Below, in pieces: positions 33,133-41,559 of a stretch of DNA of 64,000 nt; the first letter of the stretch is position 1, and the number at the start of each line of letters is the position of its first letter. The translations under genes and the position numbers were made by a program. The notes below the pieces were generated by a model. It had not been told where the DNA came from. It saw only the letters and a program-made list of their open reading frames with translations, and made no database searches. Source of the stretch: Streptomyces violaceusniger Tu 4113 (lineage in GTDB: Bacteria > Actinomycetota > Actinomycetes > Streptomycetales > Streptomycetaceae). The stretch is from the NCBI RefSeq assembly GCF_000147815.2, contig NC_015957.1:9424001-9488000 (forward strand), given 5' to 3'.

Positions 33133-33479
33133 GTCCGGCTCCGTTCGAACCGCTCTCGCCGCGCCCACCTCCGCGTCAAATCCGTCAATAGGCACTCGCC
33201 CATTTGGTTGAATTCCGAAATGGCTCAAAGGACACCCCCGTTCCCTTTCCGGGAACAGTAACGAGCCCCCTGGCACACGGCAAGGAAGATCGTTCCTTAT
33301 GGGACACTTCCCGCCGGGAAATACCCTCGCGTTCCGGCCACGACACCTCCCCGTGCCGGCAAGGGGCTGCGCCCCCGCTCGGCGGATTGGTAACTTCCTC
33401 TAGAGCCAGCACGCCATCCCTTGCCATACGACGCGGACCCCCCACACCTCACCCTCGGGTCCCGAAAGGCGCCGCCCCC
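33133..33479. promoter_or_regulatory. Divergent promoter region, regulator 1/exporter
   Basis: A 347-bp intergenic region. Two inverted repeats with equal geometry are seen: GTTCCC-N5-GGGAAC at 33240-33256 and AAGGAA-N5-TTCCTT at 33282-33298. Either could bind the regulator. A run of AT-richer sequence at 33180-33230 may hold the minus-strand promoter. Confidence 0.45.
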
Positions 33480-35045
33480 ATGGCTGCACAGAACACCGCG
33501 ACCACCGATGCCGCGCAGACCGGTTCCGCGCACTCCCCCACCGGCCGCCAATGGCTCGCGCTCTCGGTGCTCGTCCTGTCCCAACTCGCGGTGTGGCTGG
33601 ACAACACCGTGCTCAATGTGGCCCTGAAGACCCTCGCCGATCCCGACGAAGGGCTCGGGGCGAGCCCCAATCAGCTCCAGTGGAGCATCAGCTCGTACAC
33701 CCTGGTCTTCGCGGTGCTGCTGTTCACCGGCGGGGTGCTCGCCGACCGCTACGGCCACCGCCGCTTACTGCTGACCGGCATGGTGCTCTTCGGCGCGGCC
33801 TCCGCCTGGGCCGCCTACTCCGGCTCGGCCACCGAACTCATCGTGGCCCGCGGCGCGATGGGCATCGGCAGCGCCCTGATCATGCCCGCGACCCTCGCCC
33901 TGATCGCCCAGGTCTTCGACGAGCGGCACCGGGCCACCGCCATCGCCATCTGGTCGGGTTCCAGTGGAATCGCGATCGCGACCGGGCCGATGCTCAGCGG
34001 AGCGCTGCTCGACCACTTCTGGTGGGGGTCGGTCTTCCTGGTCAATGTGCCGATCGTGGTGCTGTGCGTGGCCGGTTCATTCGTCTTCCTGCCCGGTGTG
34101 GTCACCCGGGTGCGGCAGAAGTTCGACCCGCTGGGCGTGGTGCTCTCCACCGCCGGGCTCTTCGCCATCGTCTGGGGCGTCATCGAGGGCGGCCACCGCA
34201 ACGACTGGACCGATCCGGCCATCGTCGCCTCGCTGGCCGGGGGCGTGCTGCTGGTCGCGGTCTTCGTCCTCGTCGAACTGCGCGTCGCCAACCCCAGCTT
34301 CGACGTCCGGCTCTTCCGCGACATCCGCTTCACCGGCGCCAGCGTCGCCGTCATGCTCACGTTCTTCGGGCTCAACGGCTCGATGTACTACACCAGCTTC
34401 TATCTGCAGGGCGTCCAGGGACAGACGCCGCTGGAGTGCGGGCTGTCCATCGCCCCGGTCGCCCTCGGCGTGCTGCTGGGCGCCCCGCTCTCGGCCAAGC
34501 TGGTACGGAACCACGGGGTGCGCCCGGTCGTCACCGCGGCCATGCTGATCGCCACCACCGGCTTCGTCGCCTATGTCTTCCTGGACGAGAGCAGCGGACT
34601 GCCGCTGTTCTGGGTCTTCCTCATCCTCCAGGGCCTGGGCATGGGCGCCGCCGTCGCGCCCACCACCGAGGCGATCATGGCCATCCTCCCCGCCGACCGG
34701 ACCGGCGCGGGCTCCGCCGTCAACAACTCGCTGCGGCAGATCGGCGGGGTCCTCGGAGTGGCGGTCCTCGGCTCCGTCCTGGTCAGCGTCTACCGCGACC
34801 GGGTCACGCCCCGGCTGAGCGGGCTGCCCGCCGGTGACGCAGCCGCCGCCGGGGAGTCGCCCGAGGCCACCCGGCTGCTCGGCGCGAAGATGCGGCTGCC
34901 CCGGCTGTCGGACATCGCCGACGAGGGGTTCGTCCACGCCATGCATGTGGCCTCCGTCGTCGGCGCGGCAGCCGCCGCGGCCGGAGCAGTGATCATCTGG
35001 TGGGCGTTCCGCAGGACGTCTTCCGGTGCGCGATCCAGCATGTGA
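33480..35045 (+). CDS. MFS transporter, EmrB/QacA-type exporter (TTA codon)
   Basis: A 521-residue integral membrane protein of the drug:proton antiporter (14-TM) family. Typical are LAVWLDNTVLNVALKTL at helix 1, LADRYGHRR after helix 2, and long hydrophobic helices to the end. Codon 96 is TTA (33765-33767, in DRYGHRRLLL), so it is probably bldA-dependent like the divergent regulator. It likely exports the cluster product and may give self-resistance. ATG 33480 is used; the open frame upstream covers the promoter region. Confidence 0.88.
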   Translation: MAAQNTATTDAAQTGSAHSPTGRQWLALSVLVLSQLAVWLDNTVLNVALKTLADPDEGLGASPNQLQWSISSYTLVFAVLLFTGGVLADRYGHRRLLLTGMVLFGAASAWAAYSGSATELIVARGAMGIGSALIMPATLALIAQVFDERHRATAIAIWSGSSGIAIATGPMLSGALLDHFWWGSVFLVNVPIVVLCVAGSFVFLPGVVTRVRQKFDPLGVVLSTAGLFAIVWGVIEGGHRNDWTDPAIVASLAGGVLLVAVFVLVELRVANPSFDVRLFRDIRFTGASVAVMLTFFGLNGSMYYTSFYLQGVQGQTPLECGLSIAPVALGVLLGAPLSAKLVRNHGVRPVVTAAMLIATTGFVAYVFLDESSGLPLFWVFLILQGLGMGAAVAPTTEAIMAILPADRTGAGSAVNNSLRQIGGVLGVAVLGSVLVSVYRDRVTPRLSGLPAGDAAAAGESPEATRLLGAKMRLPRLSDIADEGFVHAMHVASVVGAAAAAAGAVIIWWAFRRTSSGARSSM

Positions 35046-35120
35046 TCGTTCTTCCTTGCCACCCCTGTCGCCCCGACATAGCCTCCCGGCACAACATCCT
35101 TAATCCGGAAGGCAGTTCAC

Positions 35121-36137
35121 ATGCGTACAGCTGTCATCACGGCGGCAGGCCAGGTGGAGACCAGAGAGATACCTGTCCCCGACATCGGTGACTCCGAGGT
35201 GCTGGTACGCATCGCGGCCTGCGGTATCTGCACCATGGAGGCCAATCTCTACGCGGGGCGGATGACGGTCTACCCGGCCGCCGCCGGACATGAGATCTCC
35301 GGCTGGGTCGAGCGGATCGGCGCCAAGGCCGCCGCACTGGAGGACATGCCCGCCGTCGGCTCCCTCGTCGCCCTCGACGGACTGCCGCGCTGCGGGGCCT
35401 GCCGAAGCTGCCGGCGCGGCCAGACCGCCATCTGTGTCGCGCTCCAGGGGCACAAGCGGGAGGACGGCGCGATCACCATGGGCGCGGGGCTCGCCGAATA
35501 CATCGCCCTGCCCGCCTCACGGGTGTGGTCGGTCGGCGACACCGACCCCGCCGTCGCCGCCATGGGCGAACCGCTGGCCTGCGTGGTCCACTCGCTGCGC
35601 CGCGGCGGCTTCCGCGCCGGGGACCGGGTCACCGTCATCGGCGCCGGCTACATGGGCCGTCTCCACCTCGCCGTCGCCGCGCAGCTGCAGGCCCGCGGCG
35701 TCGCGGTGGTCGAACGGGACGAGCAGCGGCTGGCCGCCATCGCGGCGGCGGGCGCCGACGCGGCCGTCACCCCCGAGGACATCGGCGGGCTGCCCCCGGC
35801 GGACGTGGTCGTCGTGACCATCGCGTCCAAGGAGGCCATCGCCGCCGCCCTCGCCGCGGTCGCCGACGGCGGCACCATCGTCCTCTACGGCGGCGGCCCC
35901 GGCGGCCCGCCCGCCGAGCTGCCCGGCTACGAGGTGCACCGGCGCCAGTTGACCGTCACCGGCTCCTTCAGCCATGAGCCGGACGACTGGCGCGCCGCCG
36001 CCGAACTGCTGCGCGGCGGCCGGCTGTCCGCACGGCTGGAGACGCTGGTCACGGCGCGCTACCCGCTGGACGAGGTCGAGAAGGCGCTCAAGCAGGCCGC
36101 CGAAACCCCCGTCTACCGCGTAATCGTCACGCCGTAA
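35121..36137 (+). CDS. Zinc-dependent alcohol dehydrogenase family (MDR)
   Basis: A 338-residue medium-chain dehydrogenase. The catalytic zinc region is ACGICTMEAN and GHEISGWVE; the structural zinc site is CGACRSCRRGQTAIC, with all four Cys. The Rossmann motif is VIGAGYMGRLHLA (about residue 173). It oxidises alcohols or reduces carbonyls with NAD(P). It follows the exporter by 75 bp on the same strand. As a tailoring enzyme or a separate activity it cannot be placed further. Confidence 0.86.
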   Translation: MRTAVITAAGQVETREIPVPDIGDSEVLVRIAACGICTMEANLYAGRMTVYPAAAGHEISGWVERIGAKAAALEDMPAVGSLVALDGLPRCGACRSCRRGQTAICVALQGHKREDGAITMGAGLAEYIALPASRVWSVGDTDPAVAAMGEPLACVVHSLRRGGFRAGDRVTVIGAGYMGRLHLAVAAQLQARGVAVVERDEQRLAAIAAAGADAAVTPEDIGGLPPADVVVVTIASKEAIAAALAAVADGGTIVLYGGGPGGPPAELPGYEVHRRQLTVTGSFSHEPDDWRAAAELLRGGRLSARLETLVTARYPLDEVEKALKQAAETPVYRVIVTP

Positions 36138-36160
36138 CAGCTCCGCTTCGGCCGCATCGC

Positions 36161-36220
36161 CGACAGAGCCACCAACAGGGTCGCCCACAGAGCCGCCCAC
36201 AGAGTCCCCCACAGAAAGGA
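36161..36220. repeat. Five tandem 12-bp repeats
   Basis: Units close to CCACAGAGCCGC start at 36161, 36173, 36185, 36197 and 36209. They fill most of the gap between the alcohol dehydrogenase and luciferase-like genes and run up to the ribosome site of the latter. Confidence 0.65.
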
Positions 36221-36229
36221 TTCACCTCC

Positions 36230-37012
36230 GTGTCCCTGCGCGTAGGCGTGCAACTCCACCCCCAGCACACCGGAATCGCCGAGCTGCGCACCGCGTGGCG
36301 CGAGGCCGACGCCCTCGGGGTCGACTCGCTGTGGACCTGGGACCACTTCCTGCCGCACACCGGCGATCCCGCCGGGCGCCACTACGAATGCTGGTCGCTG
36401 CTGTCCGCGATGGCGGTCGAGACCCAGCGGGCCACCATCGGGCCGCTGGTGAGCTGCACCGCGTTCCGCAATCCGGATCTGCTGGCGGACATGGCCCGCA
36501 CGGTCGACCAGCTCAGCGGCGGGCGGCTGGTGCTCGGGCTGGGCGCGGGCTGGTTCGAGGCCGAGCACACCGAGTACGGGCTGCCCTTCCCCGGACCGGC
36601 CGGGCGCATGGACGCCTTCGCCGCGTCCGTCACCGCCGTCAAGGAACGGCTGGCCAAGCTCAACCCCGGCCCCGCGGGGCCGCTTCCGCTGCTGATAGGC
36701 GGCGCCGGGCGGCGGCGCACCCTGGAGCTGGTGGCCCGCGAGGCCGACTGGTGGAACTGGTACGGCTGGGCCTCCGAGGACCCGGTCGCCGACTTCCGCG
36801 AGCTCAGCGGCGTCCTCGACCAGTGGTGCGAGCGGGTCGGCCGGGACCCGGGCCAGGTCGCCCGCACGGTGATGGTCAACCCGGACCAGTTGCCGCTGGT
36901 CGAGGGGTTCGCCGAGGCCGGGGCGGTCCATGTGGTGCTCTCCCTCCCGGCCCCGTACGACCTGCGGAAGGCCGAGGAGCTGCTCAAGGTGCGCGCCGCG
37001 CTCACCTCGTGA
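36230..37012 (+). CDS. LLM-class (luciferase-like) F420/flavin-dependent oxidoreductase
   Basis: A 260-residue TIM-barrel oxidoreductase of the bacterial luciferase-like group. Typical are ADALGVDSLWTWDHF near the start, TIGPLVSCTAFRNPDLLADMA, and RLVLGLGAGWFEAEH. Such enzymes use F420 or FMN for hydride transfer. The GTG at 36230 follows an AGAAAGGATTC region. The stop overlaps the GTG of the next MFS gene. It may be a tailoring reductase, or part of the adjacent transport set. Confidence 0.85.
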   Translation: MSLRVGVQLHPQHTGIAELRTAWREADALGVDSLWTWDHFLPHTGDPAGRHYECWSLLSAMAVETQRATIGPLVSCTAFRNPDLLADMARTVDQLSGGRLVLGLGAGWFEAEHTEYGLPFPGPAGRMDAFAASVTAVKERLAKLNPGPAGPLPLLIGGAGRRRTLELVAREADWWNWYGWASEDPVADFRELSGVLDQWCERVGRDPGQVARTVMVNPDQLPLVEGFAEAGAVHVVLSLPAPYDLRKAEELLKVRAALTS

Positions 37013-38280
37013 CGGCCCTCCGCGCGACGGCGCCCCGCACGCCCCTGGGGCGCCGCTTCGGCCTGCTCATGGGCGCGCTGCTGCTCTCCAGCCTGGGGAA
37101 CGGGCTGTGCTTCCCGTTCACCTCGATCTACATCAGCCAGTTGCTGGGGCTCGGCGGCCGGGCGGCGGGCGGCTACTTCATCGCGATGGCCGCGGCCAGT
37201 TTTGCCGCCGCCCTGGCCGGCGGGCCGCTGGCCGACCGGGGCGGCCCGCACCGGGTGGGCGCGCTGGGCACCGCGGCGCTCGCGGCCGGATACGCCCTGC
37301 TGGCGCCCGCCGGCTCGGTGCCGCTGGTGCTCGTCTCGGGGGTGTGCGTCGGGGTCGGCTTCGGGCTCTTCTACGCCTCGATCGTGGGCGTCGTGGACAC
37401 GGCCGTCCCCGAGAGCGGCCGCCGCGCGGCCTTCGCCATCCGGCACATCGTCAACAACGCGGGGGTCGGGCTGGGTTCGGTCGCGGCGGGGCTCGCGCTG
37501 CACGGCGCGGACACCCCGGCGGGGACGCTGCGCTGGCTGTATCTGGCCAACGGGCTGGCGGCGCTGCCGCTGATCGCGGTGATCCTGGGCGTACGGCCCC
37601 GGGCCACGGCCGAGGCGAAGGAACGGCCCGACGGCGCAGGACCGTCCGGGCCCGGGCCGACCTATCGCTCCCTGCTGCGCGCCCGCCCCATGGCCCTGTT
37701 GATCCTGGCCCAGGCGCTCTTCGCGATCGTCGGCTTCACTCAGATCGAGGTGACCGTACCGCTGCTGCTGCACGACCGGATGGCGGTCACGCTGGGCTGG
37801 GTCAGCGTGGTGGTGGCGGCCAACTCCTTCGCCCTGATCGCGCTGCAGCCGCTGCTGCGCGGCCGGCTGGAGCGGCTGCCGGAGACCGTGGTCCTGGCGG
37901 GCGGTCCGGTGCTGTGGGCGGTGGCGTTCGGCTGCGGTCTGGGCGCGGCGCTGGTCGGGGAGGCGGCCCCGGGCGCCGTACGGTACGGACTGCTGCTGGC
38001 CTTCGCGGTGGTCTTCGCGGCGGGCGAGCTGATGTACTCCTCCGCCTTCTATCCGCTGCTGCTGCGCTGGTCGGGCGAGGAAGCGGTGGGCCGGGCGAGC
38101 GCGCTCGCGTCGCTGGCCTGGAACCTGGGCACGGCCTCCGGGCCGCCGCTCGGGCTGTTCATCGTCGCCCACGCCTCGGCGACGGGCAGTTGGCTGGCGC
38201 TCGCGCTGGGCGCGGCGGCCGCGTTCGCCGTGACCGCCGCGCTGCGCTTTTCAGGGCTCGGTTCGCCTCCGGGGCGCTGA
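37009..38280 (+). CDS. MFS transporter (12-TM type)
   Basis: A 423-residue membrane transporter with around twelve helices. It begins LGRRFGLLMGALLLSSLGNGLCFPFTSIYISQ, and LADRGGPHRVG is the loop 2-3 motif. It is smaller than the EmrB-type exporter and of another MFS branch. The GTG start overlaps the luciferase-like stop. The last 11 residues (RFSGLGSPPGR) and the stop codon come from the dispersed repeat element at 38248, so the original C-terminus was replaced. Confidence 0.84.
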   Translation: MTALRATAPRTPLGRRFGLLMGALLLSSLGNGLCFPFTSIYISQLLGLGGRAAGGYFIAMAAASFAAALAGGPLADRGGPHRVGALGTAALAAGYALLAPAGSVPLVLVSGVCVGVGFGLFYASIVGVVDTAVPESGRRAAFAIRHIVNNAGVGLGSVAAGLALHGADTPAGTLRWLYLANGLAALPLIAVILGVRPRATAEAKERPDGAGPSGPGPTYRSLLRARPMALLILAQALFAIVGFTQIEVTVPLLLHDRMAVTLGWVSVVVAANSFALIALQPLLRGRLERLPETVVLAGGPVLWAVAFGCGLGAALVGEAAPGAVRYGLLLAFAVVFAAGELMYSSAFYPLLLRWSGEEAVGRASALASLAWNLGTASGPPLGLFIVAHASATGSWLALALGAAAAFAVTAALRFSGLGSPPGR

Positions 38281-38404
38281 AGCCCCTGTCGACGGTCGAC
38301 CGTGCTCGGTCGCTCGCGCGGCGGCAGCCGCGTATCGATCGCAGCAGCCCTCGCTCCCTGCGCGCACGCTCCCTTACGACAGGGTCGCGCCCCTTCGGCT
38401 CGCC
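38248..38404. repeat. Dispersed palindromic element, copy B
   Basis: About 157 bp related to 21688-21816 and carrying an extra central segment of about 30 bp. It starts TTTTCAGGGCTCGG and ends CCCCTTCGGCTCGCC. The inner arms CCCTGTCG and CGACAGGG are complementary. It overlaps the 3' end of the MFS gene and supplies its stop codon. Confidence 0.72.
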
Positions 38405-38493
38405 CCCAGCTACCGCTGGGAGGTGCCCCCGGCCGGACGGCCGGACGGCGAGCGCCTGAACCACCCGCCGCCGCCCGAACTCTCGTCAACCGG

Positions 38494-39543
38494 TTACGAC
38501 TTGGGCAGGTAGGACGTGTCGTAGGCGTCCTCCGGCGTGACGGTCTTCTCCAGGAGCCCCTGGTCGTACATGAAGTCGGCCATCCGGGTCCAGGTCTGCG
38601 GGTCGATCGCGCCCAGCTCGCCCTGGTCGTCCTTCATCAGCGGCGCGGTGGCCTTGAGCACGGCGCGGGCGTTGTTCCGCTGCTTCTCGCCGCGCAGCCC
38701 CGGTACGTACTTCTCGCTGAGCTTGATGGCCTCGTCCTGGTGGTCGATCGCATAGCGCAGTCCGCGCAAAGAGGCGTCGACGAACTTCCCGATGTCGTCA
38801 CCGCGCTTGTCGAGCGTCTTCTTCTTGGCGCCCAGACCCACGCCCACCAGCGGATCTCCAGCCGTGCCCGAGTCGAGGGTAATCGACCGGACGCCCTTGC
38901 CGGCCTCCTTGAACGAGACGGCGTCATTGTTGAGATAGCCCATCACCCCCTCCACCTTGTTTCCGGTGAGGGCCGCCTGCTGGGTGAAGCCGATGTTCTG
39001 CACCTTGGCGTCCTTGGCGGAAAGGCCGCCCTCCTTGAGGAGCGCCAGCAAACCGAAATAGGTCTCGCCGAAGGGACCGGGTGTGCCGATCTTCCGGCCC
39101 TTGAGATCGGCGGGGGTGCGGATCTCGGAATCCTTGGGCACGATCAGCCCCACCGGATATTTCTGGTAGAAGGTGGCGATGTCCACGACCGGCACGTTTT
39201 TGGCGCGCGCCTGGAGCATCTCGTCACCGCCCGCGTAGATCACATCTTCCTTGCCCGAGGAGAGGGCCCCGAAAAGATCTTCGGCGGCGCCGTGGTGGCG
39301 CAGCGTCACATTGAGTCCCGCGTCCTTGTAGTAGCCCTTTTCGGCGGCCACATAGAACGGCGAGAACTGGATGTTGGGGGTGTAGGTCAGCCCCACCGTG
39401 ATGCTTGTCCCGCCCTTGGCCCCCGCGTTCTTCGGCTCCTCGGCGCATGAGGTCAAAGTGGCCAGGGCCACCACCGACGCGAGGGCCGCGCCCATGACCC
39501 GGTATCTGCGAGCACGCCCCATGGACGTCTGCACGAAACGCAC
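38494..39543 (-). CDS. ABC transporter substrate-binding lipoprotein, NMT1/THI5-like
   Basis: A 349-residue lipoprotein. The signal ends in LATLTSC, with lipidated Cys33. The mature part has ITVGLTYTPNIQFSPFYVAAEKGYYKDAG, characteristic of the SsuA/THI5-like binders of pyrimidines, riboflavin or sulfonates. The start is a GTG at 39543 behind GGAGAAG. The permease gene is 26 bp upstream on the same strand. No ATPase gene is in the locus. The ligand cannot be named; thiamine precursor, flavin and sulfonate are all possible. Confidence 0.82.
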   Translation of the reverse strand: MRFVQTSMGRARRYRVMGAALASVVALATLTSCAEEPKNAGAKGGTSITVGLTYTPNIQFSPFYVAAEKGYYKDAGLNVTLRHHGAAEDLFGALSSGKEDVIYAGGDEMLQARAKNVPVVDIATFYQKYPVGLIVPKDSEIRTPADLKGRKIGTPGPFGETYFGLLALLKEGGLSAKDAKVQNIGFTQQAALTGNKVEGVMGYLNNDAVSFKEAGKGVRSITLDSGTAGDPLVGVGLGAKKKTLDKRGDDIGKFVDASLRGLRYAIDHQDEAIKLSEKYVPGLRGEKQRNNARAVLKATAPLMKDDQGELGAIDPQTWTRMADFMYDQGLLEKTVTPEDAYDTSYLPKS

Positions 39544-39569
39544 GTACTTCTCCTCTGGGATGAAAGTTG

Positions 39570-40514
39570 TCAGTCGCGCTGAACGAGCCGCTCGACCAGG
39601 CGGACCACTCCGTACAGGACGGCGGCGAGAAGGCCGAGCATGACGAGCGTCGAGAACAGTCCGATGGTGTCGGCCTCCTGGCGCTGCACCGACAGCAACT
39701 GCCCCAGTCCGTCACCGCCCATCACGAATTCGCCGACGACCGCGCCGGTGATGGAGAGCGTGAGGCCGTTGCGCACCCCCGCGAGGACGCTGGGCAGGGC
39801 GAGCGGAAGCTCGATGTACCAGAGCATCCCCCACCACCCCACCCCGTCGACCCGCGCGGCCCCCATCACATCGGGGTCCAGCGAACGCAGCCCCAGCACG
39901 GTGTTGACGAGGATGGGGAAGAAGACCAGCAGCGCGCAGAGGACCGCGATGGGCAGCAGTCCGTAGCCGATCCACAGGGCCAGCAGGGGGGCCAGCGCCA
40001 CCGCGGGCATGGCCTGCGAGGCGGCCACATACGGCTGGAGCGCCGCCGCCGCGAGCTCACTGCGGGCGATCAGATAGCCGAGCGGCAGCGCCACTCCGAT
40101 CCCGATGCCGCTGCCCGCCAGCGCCTCCCACACCGTCTCCTTGGTGTAGTCGACGAGATCACCGTGGAGCACGTCGTCGAGGAAATGCCGCGCGAGGTCG
40201 AGCGGAGCCGGAAGATAGAACTCCGCAACGGCGCCGGTCCGGGTCACGATGTCCCAGACGACAAGCAGCAACAGCCCGAATACCAGCGGCGGCAGCACAC
40301 CCCGGAACAGCGTTCTCCGTCGGTCGGCGGAGGCTGCGCCAGATGCCGCTCCGGTCATTTTCCGACTGTTATCGGCCCGTGACTTCTCACCATTTCCGCC
40401 GCTGTCGCCGGTCTTTCGCGCATGTCCCGGTCGGAGTGAATGCGGCTCGTCCGTACTCGGCTCGCCGTCCGCGCCCGCCGTGGCGGTCGCGCCCCTTCCG
40501 TGCCCTTCGGTCAT
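39570..40514 (-). CDS. ABC transporter permease, SsuC/ThiX-like
   Basis: A 314-residue permease. About 60 polar, disordered residues precede the first helix (FRGVLPPLVFGLLLLVVWDIV). The coupling motif is GAARVDGVGWWGMLWYIELPLALPSVLAGVR. It belongs with the nitrate/sulfonate/pyrimidine type BPD permeases. ATG 40514 with AAGGGG upstream is chosen; an ATG six codons earlier also exists. It needs an ATPase from elsewhere in the genome. Confidence 0.82.
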   Translation of the reverse strand: MTEGHGRGATATAGADGEPSTDEPHSLRPGHARKTGDSGGNGEKSRADNSRKMTGAASGAASADRRRTLFRGVLPPLVFGLLLLVVWDIVTRTGAVAEFYLPAPLDLARHFLDDVLHGDLVDYTKETVWEALAGSGIGIGVALPLGYLIARSELAAAALQPYVAASQAMPAVALAPLLALWIGYGLLPIAVLCALLVFFPILVNTVLGLRSLDPDVMGAARVDGVGWWGMLWYIELPLALPSVLAGVRNGLTLSITGAVVGEFVMGGDGLGQLLSVQRQEADTIGLFSTLVMLGLLAAVLYGVVRLVERLVQRD

Positions 40515-40621
40515 CCCCAAATCCCCTTGCATTACCGGCTGTTGCCAGATCTCGGCACGCCCGCAGGCAACCTATCGCCAGCACGCTCCGGATCACAATG
40601 TCGATGGGGAAAACGAAATTA

Positions 40622-41506
40622 TCATGTGGACGTATTTCCGAGGATGCCGAGCTCAGTGGCGCGCACCCCCGCCTGGAAACGGGAGTTGGCCTCCAGCAGC
40701 TCCAGGATCCCGGTGACATAGCGGCGGTACGTACGCACCGAGATCGCCAGATCGCGGGCGGCGGCCTCGTCGGTGACCCCGTCGCGCAGCCGGGCCAGCA
40801 CCCGGCGGACCATTTCGGTACGGGCGCGGTTGCCGAAGTCGAGCGGACGGGCGGCGGGCACCGCGCCGCCCCAGATGGAGCCGAACATGCCGTACAGGGT
40901 GGCGACCACCACCGGGTCCTCGATGACCGAGGTCTGCCGCCCCTCCTCGGCCTCGGTGCACACCAGGGCGGTCCGGCCGTCGGCGATCACCGCGGTGGGC
41001 AGCGGCACCGAGGCGATCCGCACCTGGACGGGGGGCGCTGCCGCGTCGGGCGCCTCGGCGGGCGACGCGGGCCCGGGGATGGGCCGCGGCACGGGCCCGT
41101 GCGACGCTCCGGCGGCGACCCCGGGGCCGGTTCCGGAACCGGCGGGCCCAGATCCGGCGGTTCCGGATCCGGGAGCGGATCTGCCGCGCAGCACCCGCAC
41201 CCCGACCGGGTCGCCGAGGTCCTCCACCAGCGAGCCGAGCGCGGCCTGCACCGGCGCCATCCGGACCGAGCACTCGGGGAAGACGGCGTCCACGCTCCGC
41301 CCCGCCTGGCCGATCACCTCCTCGGCGGCGGCGAGGAACGCGGCGTCCTCCACCCCCACCTCGGTGAACCGCCCGACCCGGCTCCGCCGGGCGCGGTGCT
41401 GGATCACCGTGGACTCGATGAGGTCCCGTACCTCCCGTAGCGTCCCCTCCAGCATGTCCCCCGCGAGCGCGGCCTCCGGTCCAGGATCGCGTCCGCGGTC
41501 CTTCAT
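40622..41506 (-). CDS. LuxR-type C-terminal HTH regulator 2
   Basis: A 294-residue paralogue of regulators 1 and 3. The C-terminal HTH is TDEAAARDLAISVRTYRRYVTGILELLEANSRFQAG. The middle contains a long Gly/Ser/Ala/Pro segment (about residues 105-150) not found in the other two. It shares the N-terminal LIESTVIQHRARRSR block with regulator 3. Unlike the other two it has no TTA codon. It lies 53 bp downstream of regulator 3 and upstream of the permease gene on the same strand. Confidence 0.78.
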   Translation of the reverse strand: MKDRGRDPGPEAALAGDMLEGTLREVRDLIESTVIQHRARRSRVGRFTEVGVEDAAFLAAAEEVIGQAGRSVDAVFPECSVRMAPVQAALGSLVEDLGDPVGVRVLRGRSAPGSGTAGSGPAGSGTGPGVAAGASHGPVPRPIPGPASPAEAPDAAAPPVQVRIASVPLPTAVIADGRTALVCTEAEEGRQTSVIEDPVVVATLYGMFGSIWGGAVPAARPLDFGNRARTEMVRRVLARLRDGVTDEAAARDLAISVRTYRRYVTGILELLEANSRFQAGVRATELGILGNTST

Positions 41507-41559
41507 GTCGACATTCCCGTACTTCCCGCCCCGTGACGTGGTCAAGGTCTCGAGCGCCG

